Positions 25,112-33,059 of a stretch of 46,875 nt of DNA are shown piece after piece. A program made the position numbers and the translations under genes. The notes under the pieces were generated by a model, which was given only the letters and a program-made list of their open reading frames with translations, did no database searches and was not told the DNA's origin. Origin of the DNA: Algicola sp. (GTDB taxonomy: Bacteria > Bacteroidota > Bacteroidia > Flavobacteriales > Flavobacteriaceae); NCBI GenBank assembly GCA_018222835.1, contig JAAEZN010000019.1, forward strand, positions 1 through 46,875, in the 5' to 3' direction. The stretch's first letter is position 1, and each line of letters begins with the position of its first letter.

Positions 25112-27435
25112 TGGCAAAAAAGCGTCAAAAAAAACAGCAACAAAATTTTCGACCTTTTATTAAGTGGTTTTGGATAGTATTCGGGATAGGAGTGCTATCC
25201 GTCGTCCTCATTTTTCAATTGGCCTCATGGGGCGCGTTTGGCGAAATGCCCACTTTTGAACGATTGGAAAACCCCGAAACCAATTTGGCCACGGAGTTTA
25301 TCTCTTCGGATGGGGAAACCTTGGGCAAGCTCTATTTGGATGACAACAGGACGTGGGTGGATTACGAGACATTGCCCCAAAATATTGTGGACGCATTAGT
25401 TGCAACAGAAGATGCCAGGTATTATGATCATTCAGGAATCGATGCCAGGGGATTTGCTAGGGCAGTGGCCTATTTGGGATCAAAGGGAGGGGCCAGTACC
25501 ATTTCGCAACAGTTGGCGCGTCAGCTTTTTGTAGGTGTGCGCTCCAGAAACCTTTTCGAAGCCGTTACCCAAAAAATAAAGGAGTGGGTTATCGCTACCC
25601 GCTTGGAAAGGAACTATACCAAAGAGGAGATCATAGCAATGTACTTGAACATCTATGATTTTGGATATGCCGCTGATGGTATCCGTTCCGCGGCCAGAAT
25701 CTATTTTGGAAAAGAACCGAATGAGCTTCGCACGGAAGAATCTGCCGTTTTGGTAGGAATGCTCAAAAATTCATCGCTATACAATCCAATACGTAGAGAA
25801 GAGTTGGTGTTCAACAGAAGAAATACCGTATTGGGCCAAATGGCCAAGTATGGATATGTCTCCGAAAAGGAAAAGGATTCGCTCCAAAGTTTGAAGATGA
25901 AGATCAACTTTAACCCAGAATCGCACAGAGAAGGGTTGGCAACATATTTTAGAATGTATCTTCAACGTTGGTTGAATAACTGGGTGAAGGAAAACCCCAA
26001 ACCAGACGGCGAAAACTATAATATCTATTTGGATGGATTAAAGGTCTATACGACCGTAGATTCCAGAATGCAAAAAAATGCAGAGGAGGCGGTCCAAGAA
26101 CACATGAAAAATCTACAGGCCGAGTTTTTTAATCAAAATACACCCGACCGTAACCCTACAACCCCATTTTTGGATATTAACAAAGGAGCTATCGATACCA
26201 TTATGATGCGCGCTATGAGACGGTCGGCCAGATGGCGACACCTAAAACGCGAAGGACTGTCCGACAAAGATATCGAAGCAACTTTCCACAAAAAGGAGGA
26301 AATGACAGTATTCGACTGGAACAGTGATTCATACGAAAAAGACACCATCATGACCCCGATGGACTCCATCAGATACTATAAAACCTTTTTGCGCACCGCA
26401 ATGATGTCTCTTGAGCCGCAAACAGGTCATGTAAAAGCATGGGTGGGAGGAATTGATTACAAGCATTTCCAATATGATAATGTGATACAAGGATCGCGAC
26501 AAGCAGGTTCTTTGTTCAAGCCGTTTGTTTATGCAGCGGCAATAGACCAGCTACGGTATTCCCCATGTTATACTTTGCCAGACAACCAGTATAGCATTGA
26601 GCCAGGAAAGCATGGTAACATGGAGGCATGGACCCCTAAAAATGCCGATGGCAAATACTCGGGGGAGGATATGACCTTGAAAAGAGCTTTGGCCAACTCG
26701 GTAAATACAATAACTGCGCAACTTATAGATAGAGTAGGTCCCGGTGCAGTAGTATCAATTGCGAAAAGCATGGGAATTACCAAAGAAATTCCCGAAGTGC
26801 CCTCCATAGCACTGGGAGCAACGGATGTGTCGGTTTACGAAATTGTCGGGGCATTTGGAACATTTGCCAATCAAGGGGTGTATGTAAAGCCCGTAATGGT
26901 TACCCGTATAGAGGATAGGAACGGAACGGTACTTTATGAATACACACCAGAAACAAAGGATGTGCTTAGTAAAGATGTAGCTTATGCAATGGTAAATTTA
27001 TTGCAAGGCGTTACCGAAGCCGGTTCGGGAGGAAGGCTTAGACATACATATGGAGTAAACAATACAGTTTACAAAGAAGTTGTAACGGGTTATCCATACA
27101 AGCTATATAATCCCATAGCCGGTAAAACAGGAACCACTCAAAACCAAAGTGACGGTTGGTTTATGGGAATGGTCCCCAATTTGGTAACCGGTGTTTGGGT
27201 AGGTGGCGAGGAAAGGTCTATCCATTTTAATCGTTTGGCGTATGGACAAGGAGCATCCATGGCATTGCCTATTTGGGCATTATATATGAAAAAGAACTAT
27301 GCCAACGAAGAATTGGGGGTGTCGCAAGATGCATTTGAAGAGCCAGAGGATTTATCCATCAATATAGATTGTACCAAGCAACAACAAGGAGAGAAGATAG
27401 ACACGGATGACGATTTGGACGATTTGGACTTCTAA
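25111..27435 (+). CDS. Bifunctional class A penicillin-binding protein (PBP1a type)
   Basis: This inner-membrane enzyme polymerises and cross-links peptidoglycan. It has 774 residues: a Lys-rich cytoplasmic start, one membrane helix (about 18-40), a GT51 glycosyltransferase domain (catalytic E100 in ATEDARYYDHSGID) and a transpeptidase domain with SLFK (S467, K470), SVN (S530) and KTG (672-674). Its ATG overlaps the gldH stop, so the two are coupled. A terminator follows at 27454. Confidence 0.96.
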   Translation: MAKKRQKKQQQNFRPFIKWFWIVFGIGVLSVVLIFQLASWGAFGEMPTFERLENPETNLATEFISSDGETLGKLYLDDNRTWVDYETLPQNIVDALVATEDARYYDHSGIDARGFARAVAYLGSKGGASTISQQLARQLFVGVRSRNLFEAVTQKIKEWVIATRLERNYTKEEIIAMYLNIYDFGYAADGIRSAARIYFGKEPNELRTEESAVLVGMLKNSSLYNPIRREELVFNRRNTVLGQMAKYGYVSEKEKDSLQSLKMKINFNPESHREGLATYFRMYLQRWLNNWVKENPKPDGENYNIYLDGLKVYTTVDSRMQKNAEEAVQEHMKNLQAEFFNQNTPDRNPTTPFLDINKGAIDTIMMRAMRRSARWRHLKREGLSDKDIEATFHKKEEMTVFDWNSDSYEKDTIMTPMDSIRYYKTFLRTAMMSLEPQTGHVKAWVGGIDYKHFQYDNVIQGSRQAGSLFKPFVYAAAIDQLRYSPCYTLPDNQYSIEPGKHGNMEAWTPKNADGKYSGEDMTLKRALANSVNTITAQLIDRVGPGAVVSIAKSMGITKEIPEVPSIALGATDVSVYEIVGAFGTFANQGVYVKPVMVTRIEDRNGTVLYEYTPETKDVLSKDVAYAMVNLLQGVTEAGSGGRLRHTYGVNNTVYKEVVTGYPYKLYNPIAGKTGTTQNQSDGWFMGMVPNLVTGVWVGGEERSIHFNRLAYGQGASMALPIWALYMKKNYANEELGVSQDAFEEPEDLSINIDCTKQQQGEKIDTDDDLDDLDF

Positions 27436-27453
27436 CAGGAAATAATTTAAAAG

Positions 27454-27492
27454 AAAGCCCCAAGCATATCTTAATTTGCTTGGGGCTTTTTT
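27454..27492 (+). terminator. Rho-independent terminator after the PBP gene
   Basis: AAAGCCCCAAGCA and TGCTTGGGGCTTT form a long stem around a short loop, followed by a T run. It ends the PSP1-gldH-PBP operon. Confidence 0.88.
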
Positions 27493-27532
27493 ATTTAAAT
27501 CGTAATTTCAGGCAATCATAAATACGAATTAC

Positions 27533-28225
27533 ATGATCAATAAAACAGTTGCGAATGTTGCCGAAGCTTTAAAGGGTGTTGAGGATGGCATGACATTTAT
27601 GTTGGGCGGATTTGGCTTATGCGGCATCCCGGAAAATGCGATAAACGAACTCGTTCGTATGGGCATCAAGGACATTACCTGTATCTCAAATAATGCCGGT
27701 GTAGATGATTTTGGACTTGGACTGTTGTTGCAAAAACATCAAATTAGAAAAATGATATCCTCCTATGTGGGAGAGAATGATGAGTTCGAGCGTCAAATGC
27801 TCAGTGGAGAGCTCGAAGTGGAGTTGACCCCCCAAGGAACCTTAGCAGAAAAATGCCGAGCAGCTCAAGCCGGATTCCCGGCATTTTATACCCCGGCAGG
27901 TTATGGTACCGAGGTAGCCGAAGGAAAAGAAACTAGGGAGTTTGATGGTAAAATGTATGTACTGGAACCCGCTTTTAAGGCCGATTTTTCATTTGTGAAA
28001 GCGTGGAAAGGAGATGAAGCAGGCAACCTTATATTTAAAGGTACAGCAAGAAACTTTAATCCATGCATGTGCGGAGCTGCGACGATTACCGTGGCAGAGG
28101 TCGAAGAACTGCTCCCTGCCGGAAGCTTGGATCCCAACCAAATCCACATTCCCGGAATATTTGTACAACGAATCTTCCAAGGGGAAAAATTTGAGAAACG
28201 AATTGAACAAAGAACTGTAAGATAG
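27533..28225 (+). CDS. scoA: 3-oxoacid CoA-transferase, subunit A
   Basis: With subunit B this enzyme moves CoA between succinyl-CoA and a 3-oxoacid such as acetoacetate. The 230-residue protein carries the family signature [10 protein letters not shown] (25-34) and the conserved [13 protein letters not shown] and [14 protein letters not shown]. The length fits a separate A subunit. The B subunit follows after 11 bases. The exact acceptor acid is inferred from family resemblance to SCOT. Confidence 0.93.
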   Translation: MINKTVANVAEALKGVEDGMTFMLGGFGLCGIPENAINELVRMGIKDITCISNNAGVDDFGLGLLLQKHQIRKMISSYVGENDEFERQMLSGELEVELTPQGTLAEKCRAAQAGFPAFYTPAGYGTEVAEGKETREFDGKMYVLEPAFKADFSFVKAWKGDEAGNLIFKGTARNFNPCMCGAATITVAEVEELLPAGSLDPNQIHIPGIFVQRIFQGEKFEKRIEQRTVR

Positions 28226-28236
28226 AAAGCATAGTT

Positions 28237-28890
28237 ATGTTGGACAAGAATGGAATAGCAAAGCGAATAGCAAAAGAGGTCAAAGATGGTTACTATGTGA
28301 ATCTAGGGATTGGAATTCCGACCTTGGTGGCCAATTTTGTACGAGACGATATAAGTGTTGAGTTTCAAAGTGAGAACGGTGTATTGGGCATGGGACCCTT
28401 CCCGTTTGAAGGAGAGGAAGATGCCGACATTATTAATGCCGGAAAACAGACCATTACCACATTGCCGGGAGCCTCATTTTTTGATTCTGCCCTGAGCTTT
28501 GGAATGATCCGTGGCCAACATGTACACCTTACCATTCTGGGAGCGATGGAAGTGGCAGAAAACGGGGATATTGCCAATTGGAAAATTCCCGGTAAAATGG
28601 TGAAGGGAATGGGAGGAGCTATGGATTTGGTGGCATCGGCAGAAAATATCATCGTTGCCATGATGCATACCAACAGAGCTGGGGAATCAAAACTATTAAA
28701 ACGTTGCACATTGCCTTTAACGGGAGTGGGTTGTGTAAAAAAAATTGTGACCAATCTTGCGGTACTGGAAGTGACACCAAAAGGGTTCAAATTGTTGGAA
28801 CGGGCTCCGGGAGTTTCGGTAGAGGAAATCAAGAAAGCAACTGACGGAGAGTTGATTGTGGAAGGGGATGTTCCAGAAATGAATGTTTGA
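28237..28890 (+). CDS. scoB: 3-oxoacid CoA-transferase, subunit B
   Basis: The 217-residue partner of subunit A contains the SENG motif (residues 45-48) with the glutamate (E46) that forms the enzyme-CoA thioester, then GMGPFPFEGEEDADIINAGK and KMVKGMGGAMDLV. The gap to subunit A is 11 bases, so both come from one transcript. It would take part in ketone-body or short-chain 3-oxoacid degradation. Confidence 0.94.
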   Translation: MLDKNGIAKRIAKEVKDGYYVNLGIGIPTLVANFVRDDISVEFQSENGVLGMGPFPFEGEEDADIINAGKQTITTLPGASFFDSALSFGMIRGQHVHLTILGAMEVAENGDIANWKIPGKMVKGMGGAMDLVASAENIIVAMMHTNRAGESKLLKRCTLPLTGVGCVKKIVTNLAVLEVTPKGFKLLERAPGVSVEEIKKATDGELIVEGDVPEMNV

Positions 28891-28965
28891 TTCAAATCAA
28901 TCGCTGTTTTACAACAAAAAAAAGATATTACACAACAATAGTTTTTAATAACAGTTCATCGAATA

Positions 28966-28973
28966 TATATTTG
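28966..28973 (+). promoter_or_regulatory. Possible -7 element before a short frame
   Basis: TATATTTG matches the Bacteroidota -7 consensus TAnnTTTG. A T-rich stretch (28942-28945) lies 20 bases upstream in the place of the -33 element but is not TTTG. The ATG at 29023 follows after 49 bases. Confidence 0.35.
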
Positions 28974-29022
28974 GTTATATCGAATTTTTTACCCAAATTA
29001 ACACCGTTAAAACCTATTAACC

Positions 29023-29127
29023 ATGGCCCTAAAATCAAACACTACGATGGACGAGAACGTACAAGTTTACAGAAACGATTTTTTTACAGGTTTTATGCTA
29101 TTGATCAAGAAGCTTTTTATGCTGTAG
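29023..29127 (+). CDS. Possible 34-residue small protein
   Basis: An ATG at 29023 opens 34 codons: MALKSNTTMDENVQVYRND, then a hydrophobic, basic end (FFTGFMLLIKKLFML). It lies between a -7-like element at 28966 and a clear hairpin terminator at 29155, which would make a complete short transcription unit in a 321-base gap. No ribosome binding site is visible, which is normal here. I do not recognise it. Alternatively the transcript is a small RNA. Confidence 0.35.
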   Translation: MALKSNTTMDENVQVYRNDFFTGFMLLIKKLFML

Positions 29128-29154
29128 AATAGTATTATCCCCCTGAAAAATATG

Positions 29155-29183
29155 GAGCCAACATTGTGTTAGGCTCTTTTTTT
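29155..29183 (+). terminator. Terminator before the GNAT gene
   Basis: GAGCCAACA and TGTTAGGCTC pair with one bulged A around a TTG loop and are followed by eight T. It ends either the CoA transferase transcript or the short unit at 29023. Confidence 0.8.
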
Positions 29184-29211
29184 ATGGTAATTTGTGGTGT
29201 AATTTAAATGT

Positions 29212-29727
29212 ATGGGGCTTCACTTTCGACAATGCGACAGTACGGATCTAGAAACTTTGGTGCTAATATCCAAGGCTACATTTTCGGATGCTTTTGAAAA
29301 GGACAATGATCCAGATGATTTTCAGGCATACCTGCAAAAAGCGTTTGGATCCAAACAATTGTCCAAAGAGCTTTCCAATAAAAATTGCCTCTTTTATTTT
29401 GTTTATGATGATAAAGAACTGGTAGGGTATTTCAAACTAAATACTGCATCTGCCCAAACCGATGTTCACGATCCCAATGCTATGGAGATAGAACGTATTT
29501 ATGTGCTCAGTGGCCATCAAGGCAAAAAGATCGGCTCGTGGATGCTACAGGAAATCATATCCAAGGCCAAGCAACTATGCAAACAATTTATTTGGCTTGG
29601 TGTTTGGGAGCACAACCCCAAGGCCATTCGTTTTTATCAAAACCATGGTTTTGTAAAGTTTGGGGAGCATCCCTACCATATAGGAACGGATAAACAAACC
29701 GATTGGTTGTTGGAGTTAAAGCTTTAA
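29212..29727 (+). CDS. GNAT family N-acetyltransferase
   Basis: The 171-residue protein has the GNAT fold pattern: IERIYVLSGHQGKKIGSWMLQ carries the acetyl-CoA pyrophosphate loop (Q/RxxGxG/S-like, GHQGKKIGS), followed by QFIWLGVWEHNPKAIRFYQNHGF, typical of the PA4866/PaiA-like group. It would transfer an acetyl group to an amine; substrate unknown. Its end overlaps the convergent gene at 29716 by 12 bases. Confidence 0.9.
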   Translation: MGLHFRQCDSTDLETLVLISKATFSDAFEKDNDPDDFQAYLQKAFGSKQLSKELSNKNCLFYFVYDDKELVGYFKLNTASAQTDVHDPNAMEIERIYVLSGHQGKKIGSWMLQEIISKAKQLCKQFIWLGVWEHNPKAIRFYQNHGFVKFGEHPYHIGTDKQTDWLLELKL

Positions 29728-30036
29728 TAAGTTTCCCAGATACAGAATATCGCCCTCAGCTTGCAACTTGTACGCAAAAGAATTCTCGAACGCAGCATGG
29801 ATCAATAATGAAATGGCATTGGCGTTCAACTTGGTTAAACTATTGGTCCGGTACACCACATCCCGAATAGTAGAAAAACTAATATTGCTCTTTATGGCAA
29901 TATTGGCAAAATCGTCTTTGGTGGTGTTTCTGCGCAGTACTATGGATAAACGTTCGTTTATTGGCTTTCCATAATCTTCCTCTCTAAAAATCAGTTCGGT
30001 TTTTACAATGGGCCCAAGCCCTTTAATTGATCCCAT
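29716..30036 (-). CDS. Hypothetical small protein with a possible helix-turn-helix
   Basis: The protein of 106 residues is not one I can name. The middle (DDFANIAIKSNISFSTIRDVV, then NSLTKLNANAISLLIHAA) has the spacing of a Cro/XRE-type helix-turn-helix: a helix, a turn at SNIS, a recognition-like helix, and a later leucine-rich helix. It is divergent from the XRE/S24 gene at 30179 and shares its promoter region, which would suit a paired regulator. It overlaps the GNAT gene at its 3' end. The HTH is judged by eye only. Confidence 0.55.
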   Translation of the reverse strand: MGSIKGLGPIVKTELIFREEDYGKPINERLSIVLRRNTTKDDFANIAIKSNISFSTIRDVVYRTNSLTKLNANAISLLIHAAFENSFAYKLQAEGDILYLGNLLKL

Positions 30037-30065
30037 ACATAAGTAGTGTTAAATAATAATAATAT

Positions 30066-30095
30066 GTTGGGGTCGAATCCTATTTTCTATATTTG
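30066..30095 (+). promoter_or_regulatory. Promoter of the XRE/S24 regulator gene
   Basis: GTTG at 30066-30069 and TATATTTG at 30088-30095 fit the Bacteroidota -33/-7 form with 18 bases between. The start codon is 84 bases downstream, leaving room for the operator at 30145. Confidence 0.55.
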
Positions 30096-30144
30096 GCTTG
30101 TAACCCAATTACAGAAAACTAGATAAATTGCTGCGTTAAGTGCG

Positions 30145-30169
30145 TATTGCGTAACAATATTACACAATA
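30145..30169. promoter_or_regulatory. Palindromic operator candidate
   Basis: TATTGCGTAACA and TATTACACAATA are 12-base arms around a single A; 10 of 12 pairs are complementary. It ends 9 bases before the start codon of the XRE/S24 gene and downstream of its promoter, a typical position for self-repression. Confidence 0.55.
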
Positions 30170-30178
30170 TAGAAATAA

Positions 30179-30883
30179 ATGTATATAATTAAGCAGTTAC
30201 GAAGAAAAAATAATATTAGCCAATCACAATTGGGAGAAGAAATTGGGGTAAGTCTGCGCACTATTCAGCTTTATGAGCGCAAGGATGCGAATATCCCGAT
30301 CAAAAATTTAACAAAGATTGCAGAGTATTTTGGGCTCACCATTGCCGAACTCTACATGCACGAGGTCAACGATATGGGCGAGGCATACACCAAACGACAG
30401 CCCTTTACCAAACATGGCAGCGTTTTTTATCCTTTGGAGCACGGAAAATATTTGGTTATGGCCCCTCTGGTATTGGTCGAATGGCATAAAAAATATATTG
30501 AAACTTTCCATAATTCTAGTTTGAGCAATCCTTTTCAAGGTGGATTTGTGATTGATTTTTTAACAGAGGAACCCCATCGGATTTTTGAGGTTTCTGGAGA
30601 CTCTATGAACGATGGTACCTTCAATTCAATTCCGAACAAGGCTTATGTGCTTGGCCTGGAAATGAAAAAAGAGTCGTTTACTAGAAACAAGCAAGGGTTT
30701 TGGAACCAGGCTTACATTTTAGTTTGTGTGGATAGGATTATCTGTAAACAACTTACAGGGTTTAACAAGACCAATAATTCGTTCCTGTGTCATAATTTGA
30801 ACACTTCTCCCGAATTTAAGGACTTTGAATTGCCTTTGGATGATGTGTTACAGGTATTCAAAATTGCTAAGAAGCAGTTTTGA
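30179..30883 (+). CDS. XRE-family regulator with S24/LexA-like C-terminal domain
   Basis: The 234-residue protein has an N-terminal helix-turn-helix (ISQSQLGEEIGVSLRTIQLYE, residues 13-33) and a C-terminal domain resembling the S24 repressor fold, with EVSGDSMNDG (S142) and VDRIICKQL (K190) in the places of the Ser-Lys dyad. I see no obvious Ala-Gly cleavage site in the linker. Such proteins are phage-repressor or stress regulators. It has its own promoter and a palindrome just before the ATG, so autoregulation is inferred. Its end overlaps the convergent vsr gene by 17 bases. Confidence 0.85.
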   Translation: MYIIKQLRRKNNISQSQLGEEIGVSLRTIQLYERKDANIPIKNLTKIAEYFGLTIAELYMHEVNDMGEAYTKRQPFTKHGSVFYPLEHGKYLVMAPLVLVEWHKKYIETFHNSSLSNPFQGGFVIDFLTEEPHRIFEVSGDSMNDGTFNSIPNKAYVLGLEMKKESFTRNKQGFWNQAYILVCVDRIICKQLTGFNKTNNSFLCHNLNTSPEFKDFELPLDDVLQVFKIAKKQF

Positions 30884-31346
30884 CCGTGTTTAAATGGTCT
30901 AGGACTTGACCTAGGCACTCATCTAAGTTTTTCCTTATCTCGTTTTCCCAAAATCGGAACACGGTAAATCCTTTTTCCTTTAGGGCTTGGTTCACTTCAT
31001 GGTCCCGTTGTATGTTGCGTTCTATTTTGGGAATCCAGAATTCACGGTTCGTTTTAATTTTTTCCTTACGTTCCTCCCAATTATAACCGTGCCAATATTC
31101 TCCATCAATAAATATGACGGTCTTGTACTTTTTAAGGGCAATATCCGGCTTTCCTATGAGTTTTTTGTAGTCGATACGATACCTGTAACCAGATTGCCAT
31201 AAAGCTTTTCTAAACATAAGCTCTGGCTTTGTGTTCTTACCGCGAATCTTGCCCATAATCTTGGAGCGTTCGGGTGTAGTGTAAAAACCTGACTCCTCAT
31301 TGAACCGAGGGACTTTGATACGCTCTTTTGGATATTCTTTGGGCAT
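30867..31346 (-). CDS. vsr: Very short patch repair (Vsr) family endonuclease
   Basis: Vsr nicks DNA at T:G mismatches arising from deaminated 5-methylcytosine. The 159-residue protein keeps TTPERSKIMGKIRGKNTKPE, GKPDIAL (D68), FIDGEYWHGY (H86) and FWIPKIERNIQRD. Compared with E. coli Vsr, the zinc-binding Cys and His residues around FTHGCFWHGHHC are replaced. No dcm-like methylase is in the window, although Vsr and Dcm are usually neighbours. It could act on another modification system's sites or as a general nuclease. Confidence 0.9.
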   Translation of the reverse strand: MPKEYPKERIKVPRFNEESGFYTTPERSKIMGKIRGKNTKPELMFRKALWQSGYRYRIDYKKLIGKPDIALKKYKTVIFIDGEYWHGYNWEERKEKIKTNREFWIPKIERNIQRDHEVNQALKEKGFTVFRFWENEIRKNLDECLGQVLDHLNTVKTAS

Positions 31347-31600
31347 ATGGTAATATACGCATGTTTAGATGAAAAGAAAATAGTTAAGGGTGTTGGGTTT
31401 GTAGATGAAGAGAAAAAGGGTATTGATGCGCCTGCCTGTCGGTGGACAGGAATTCCGCTAATTCTCACGCAAAATTAATTCCAATAACACGTGTCACTCT
31501 GGATGCCTGCATACCGGACGGTCAGGCAGTGAAGAATCTCTATTATGGACAATTAGCTAAAAGGGTCAATAGAATGTCAAGAAGGTCACGAATGTTTTTT

Positions 31601-31706
31601 TGTCATTTCGAAATAAGGAACTAGGCGACGATTGAGAAATCTAGTTTTATTTTGAGATTTCTCACTTCAATTTCGACTACGCTCAATCTTACAGTTCGAA
31701 ATGACA
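31601..31706. repeat. MITE-like inverted-repeat element
   Basis: The element is bounded by a perfect 12-base inverted repeat, TGTCATTTCGAA and TTCGAAATGACA. Inside it GAGAAATCTAG and the matching GAGATTTCTCA stretch form a further hairpin. It has no coding frame. Elements of this look are spread through many flavobacterial genomes. Confidence 0.7.
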
Positions 31707-31778
31707 TAGGATTCGCATTTTGTTGGCTTGAGTGTTCTCCCCAGAAGCCAAGCACTCGACATGACAACTTTTTTAAAA

Positions 31779-31813
31779 GAAAAAACCCAAACTCCTAATG
31801 GAACTTGGGTTTT
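31779..31813 (-). terminator. Terminator of the sdh operon
   Basis: AAAACCCAA and TTGGGTTTT form a stem with a 14-base loop; on the minus strand a T-rich stretch follows. It lies just past the sdhB stop. Confidence 0.75.
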
Positions 31814-31835
31814 GTATATAATTTAGGATAGCGTT

Positions 31836-32582
31836 TTATCCCTTTAAAGTAGCTGATAAATATTCGCGGTTCATTCGTGCGATGTTCGTCAAAGAAATAC
31901 CTTTGGGGCATTCCACCTCACAGGCGCCGGTGTTGGTACAGTTTCCAAAACCTTCCAAATCCATTTGGCGAACCATATTCTGTACACGTTCCACGGCTTC
32001 TACTCTACCTTGTGGCAACAATGCAAATTGTGAAACCTTTGCGGAAGTGAACAGCATGGCACTTGCATTTTTACATGCGGCCACACAAGCTCCACAACCA
32101 ATACAGGTAGCAGCGTCCATGGCTTCGTCCGCATCGTATTTGTTAATTGGAATGGTGTTGGCATCTATCGTATTACCAGAGGTGTTCACGGAAATATAAC
32201 CTCCGGCCTGCTGAATACGGTCAAATGCACTACGATCTACAATTAAATCCTTGATAACTGGAAATGCTTTTGCACGGAAAGGTTCAATAACAATGGTATC
32301 TCCATCGTTGAACTTTCTCATGTGCAATTGGCAAGTGGTCACTAATCTATCCGGACCATGGGGTTCTCCATTGATTTGTAAGGAACAAGTACCACAGATA
32401 CCTTCCCTACAATCGTGATCGAACTCAACAGGTTCCTCTCCTTTGGAGACCAATTCTTCATTAAGGATATCCAACATCTCCAAGAAAGACATATCACCTT
32501 CTACACCATCAAGGGTATAATCAACTATCTTTCCTGGGGTGGATGCGTCTTTTTGACGCCATATTTTTAAATGTAGCTTCAT
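31836..32582 (-). CDS. sdhB: Succinate dehydrogenase/fumarate reductase iron-sulfur subunit
   Basis: SdhB passes electrons from the flavoprotein SdhA to menaquinone at the membrane subunit. The 248-residue protein has the [2Fe-2S] motif ([16 protein letters not shown] and a later Cys in LVTTCQLH), the [4Fe-4S] motif [11 protein letters not shown] and the third cluster motif [15 protein letters not shown]. It is the last gene of the minus-strand sdhC-sdhA-sdhB operon, but 477 bases and a four-helix-bundle gene separate it from sdhA. Confidence 0.96.
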   Translation of the reverse strand: MKLHLKIWRQKDASTPGKIVDYTLDGVEGDMSFLEMLDILNEELVSKGEEPVEFDHDCREGICGTCSLQINGEPHGPDRLVTTCQLHMRKFNDGDTIVIEPFRAKAFPVIKDLIVDRSAFDRIQQAGGYISVNTSGNTIDANTIPINKYDADEAMDAATCIGCGACVAACKNASAMLFTSAKVSQFALLPQGRVEAVERVQNMVRQMDLEGFGNCTNTGACEVECPKGISLTNIARMNREYLSATLKG

Positions 32583-32609
32583 TGCTTCGCTAATTATTAA
32601 GTTAATCGG

Positions 32610-33004
32610 TTATTGGTTTAAACTGCGTTTTAGTTTAGCTTCCTTTAAATATTTGATATAACCGTTTAATATTTTTAATGTTCTCTGTTATGTAACTCTC
32701 TAAAGTTATTAAGTTTTTCCTCTTCGATATAGTTTTCATCAAACGCTATAATCATATGGTCCAAAGTTTCATTCAAAGAGCCTCTTGCCATGCGGCAGAA
32801 TTGAATGTTCTCCTGATAGTTGAACCTTCCAAACCCTTCTGCAATATTGTTTCCAATTGATCGTGAAGAACGTTTTATTTGGCTAACAAGCTCAAATTTT
32901 TCAGAATTGGGCAAAAGAGGGATGATTTCATCTTTAACATAATTTCTTAGAATTTTCGACTCTTTCCAACAAGCCAACTCTTCAAAAGATTTAAAACTTC
33001 CCAC
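32610..33004 (-). pseudogene. Four-helix-bundle (S23/IVP-type) protein with a frameshifted C terminus
   Basis: The frame from 33004 gives 109 residues (FEELACWKESKILRNYVKD, SQIKRSSRSIGNNIAEGFGR, ENIQFCRMARGSLNETLDH), the S23 family first found in 23S rRNA intervening sequences. It stops at 32675 inside the last helix. The neighbouring frame continues at once as KILNGYIKYLKEAKLKRSLNQ to a stop at 32610-32612, which is exactly the expected family C terminus. Loss of one base near 32676 explains this. The function of the family is unknown. It sits between sdhA and sdhB, apparently as an insertion. Confidence 0.75.
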
Positions 33005-33059
33005 TAATAATTCTACTGTTGTTCTTTATCCAATAACTTAATAACCAATAACACAATAA

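Larger units (their letters stand above)
31347..31835. repeat. Gene-free stretch made of intergenic palindromic repeats
   Basis: This 489-base gap holds no supported gene. Pieces of repeats follow one another: CCTGCCTGTCGGTGGACAGG (31430-31449), a GTCACTCTGGATGCCTGC to GGCAGTGAAGAATCTC unit (31492-31540), the large inverted-repeat element at 31601-31706, and AGCACTCGACATGACA (31751-31766). An sdhB terminator lies at the right end. Similar pieces occur elsewhere in the window. Confidence 0.65.

Noticed and set aside
28365..28895. Open frame of 176 codons on the minus strand
   Set aside because: It is antisense to the CoA transferase B subunit, whose motifs and length are clear.
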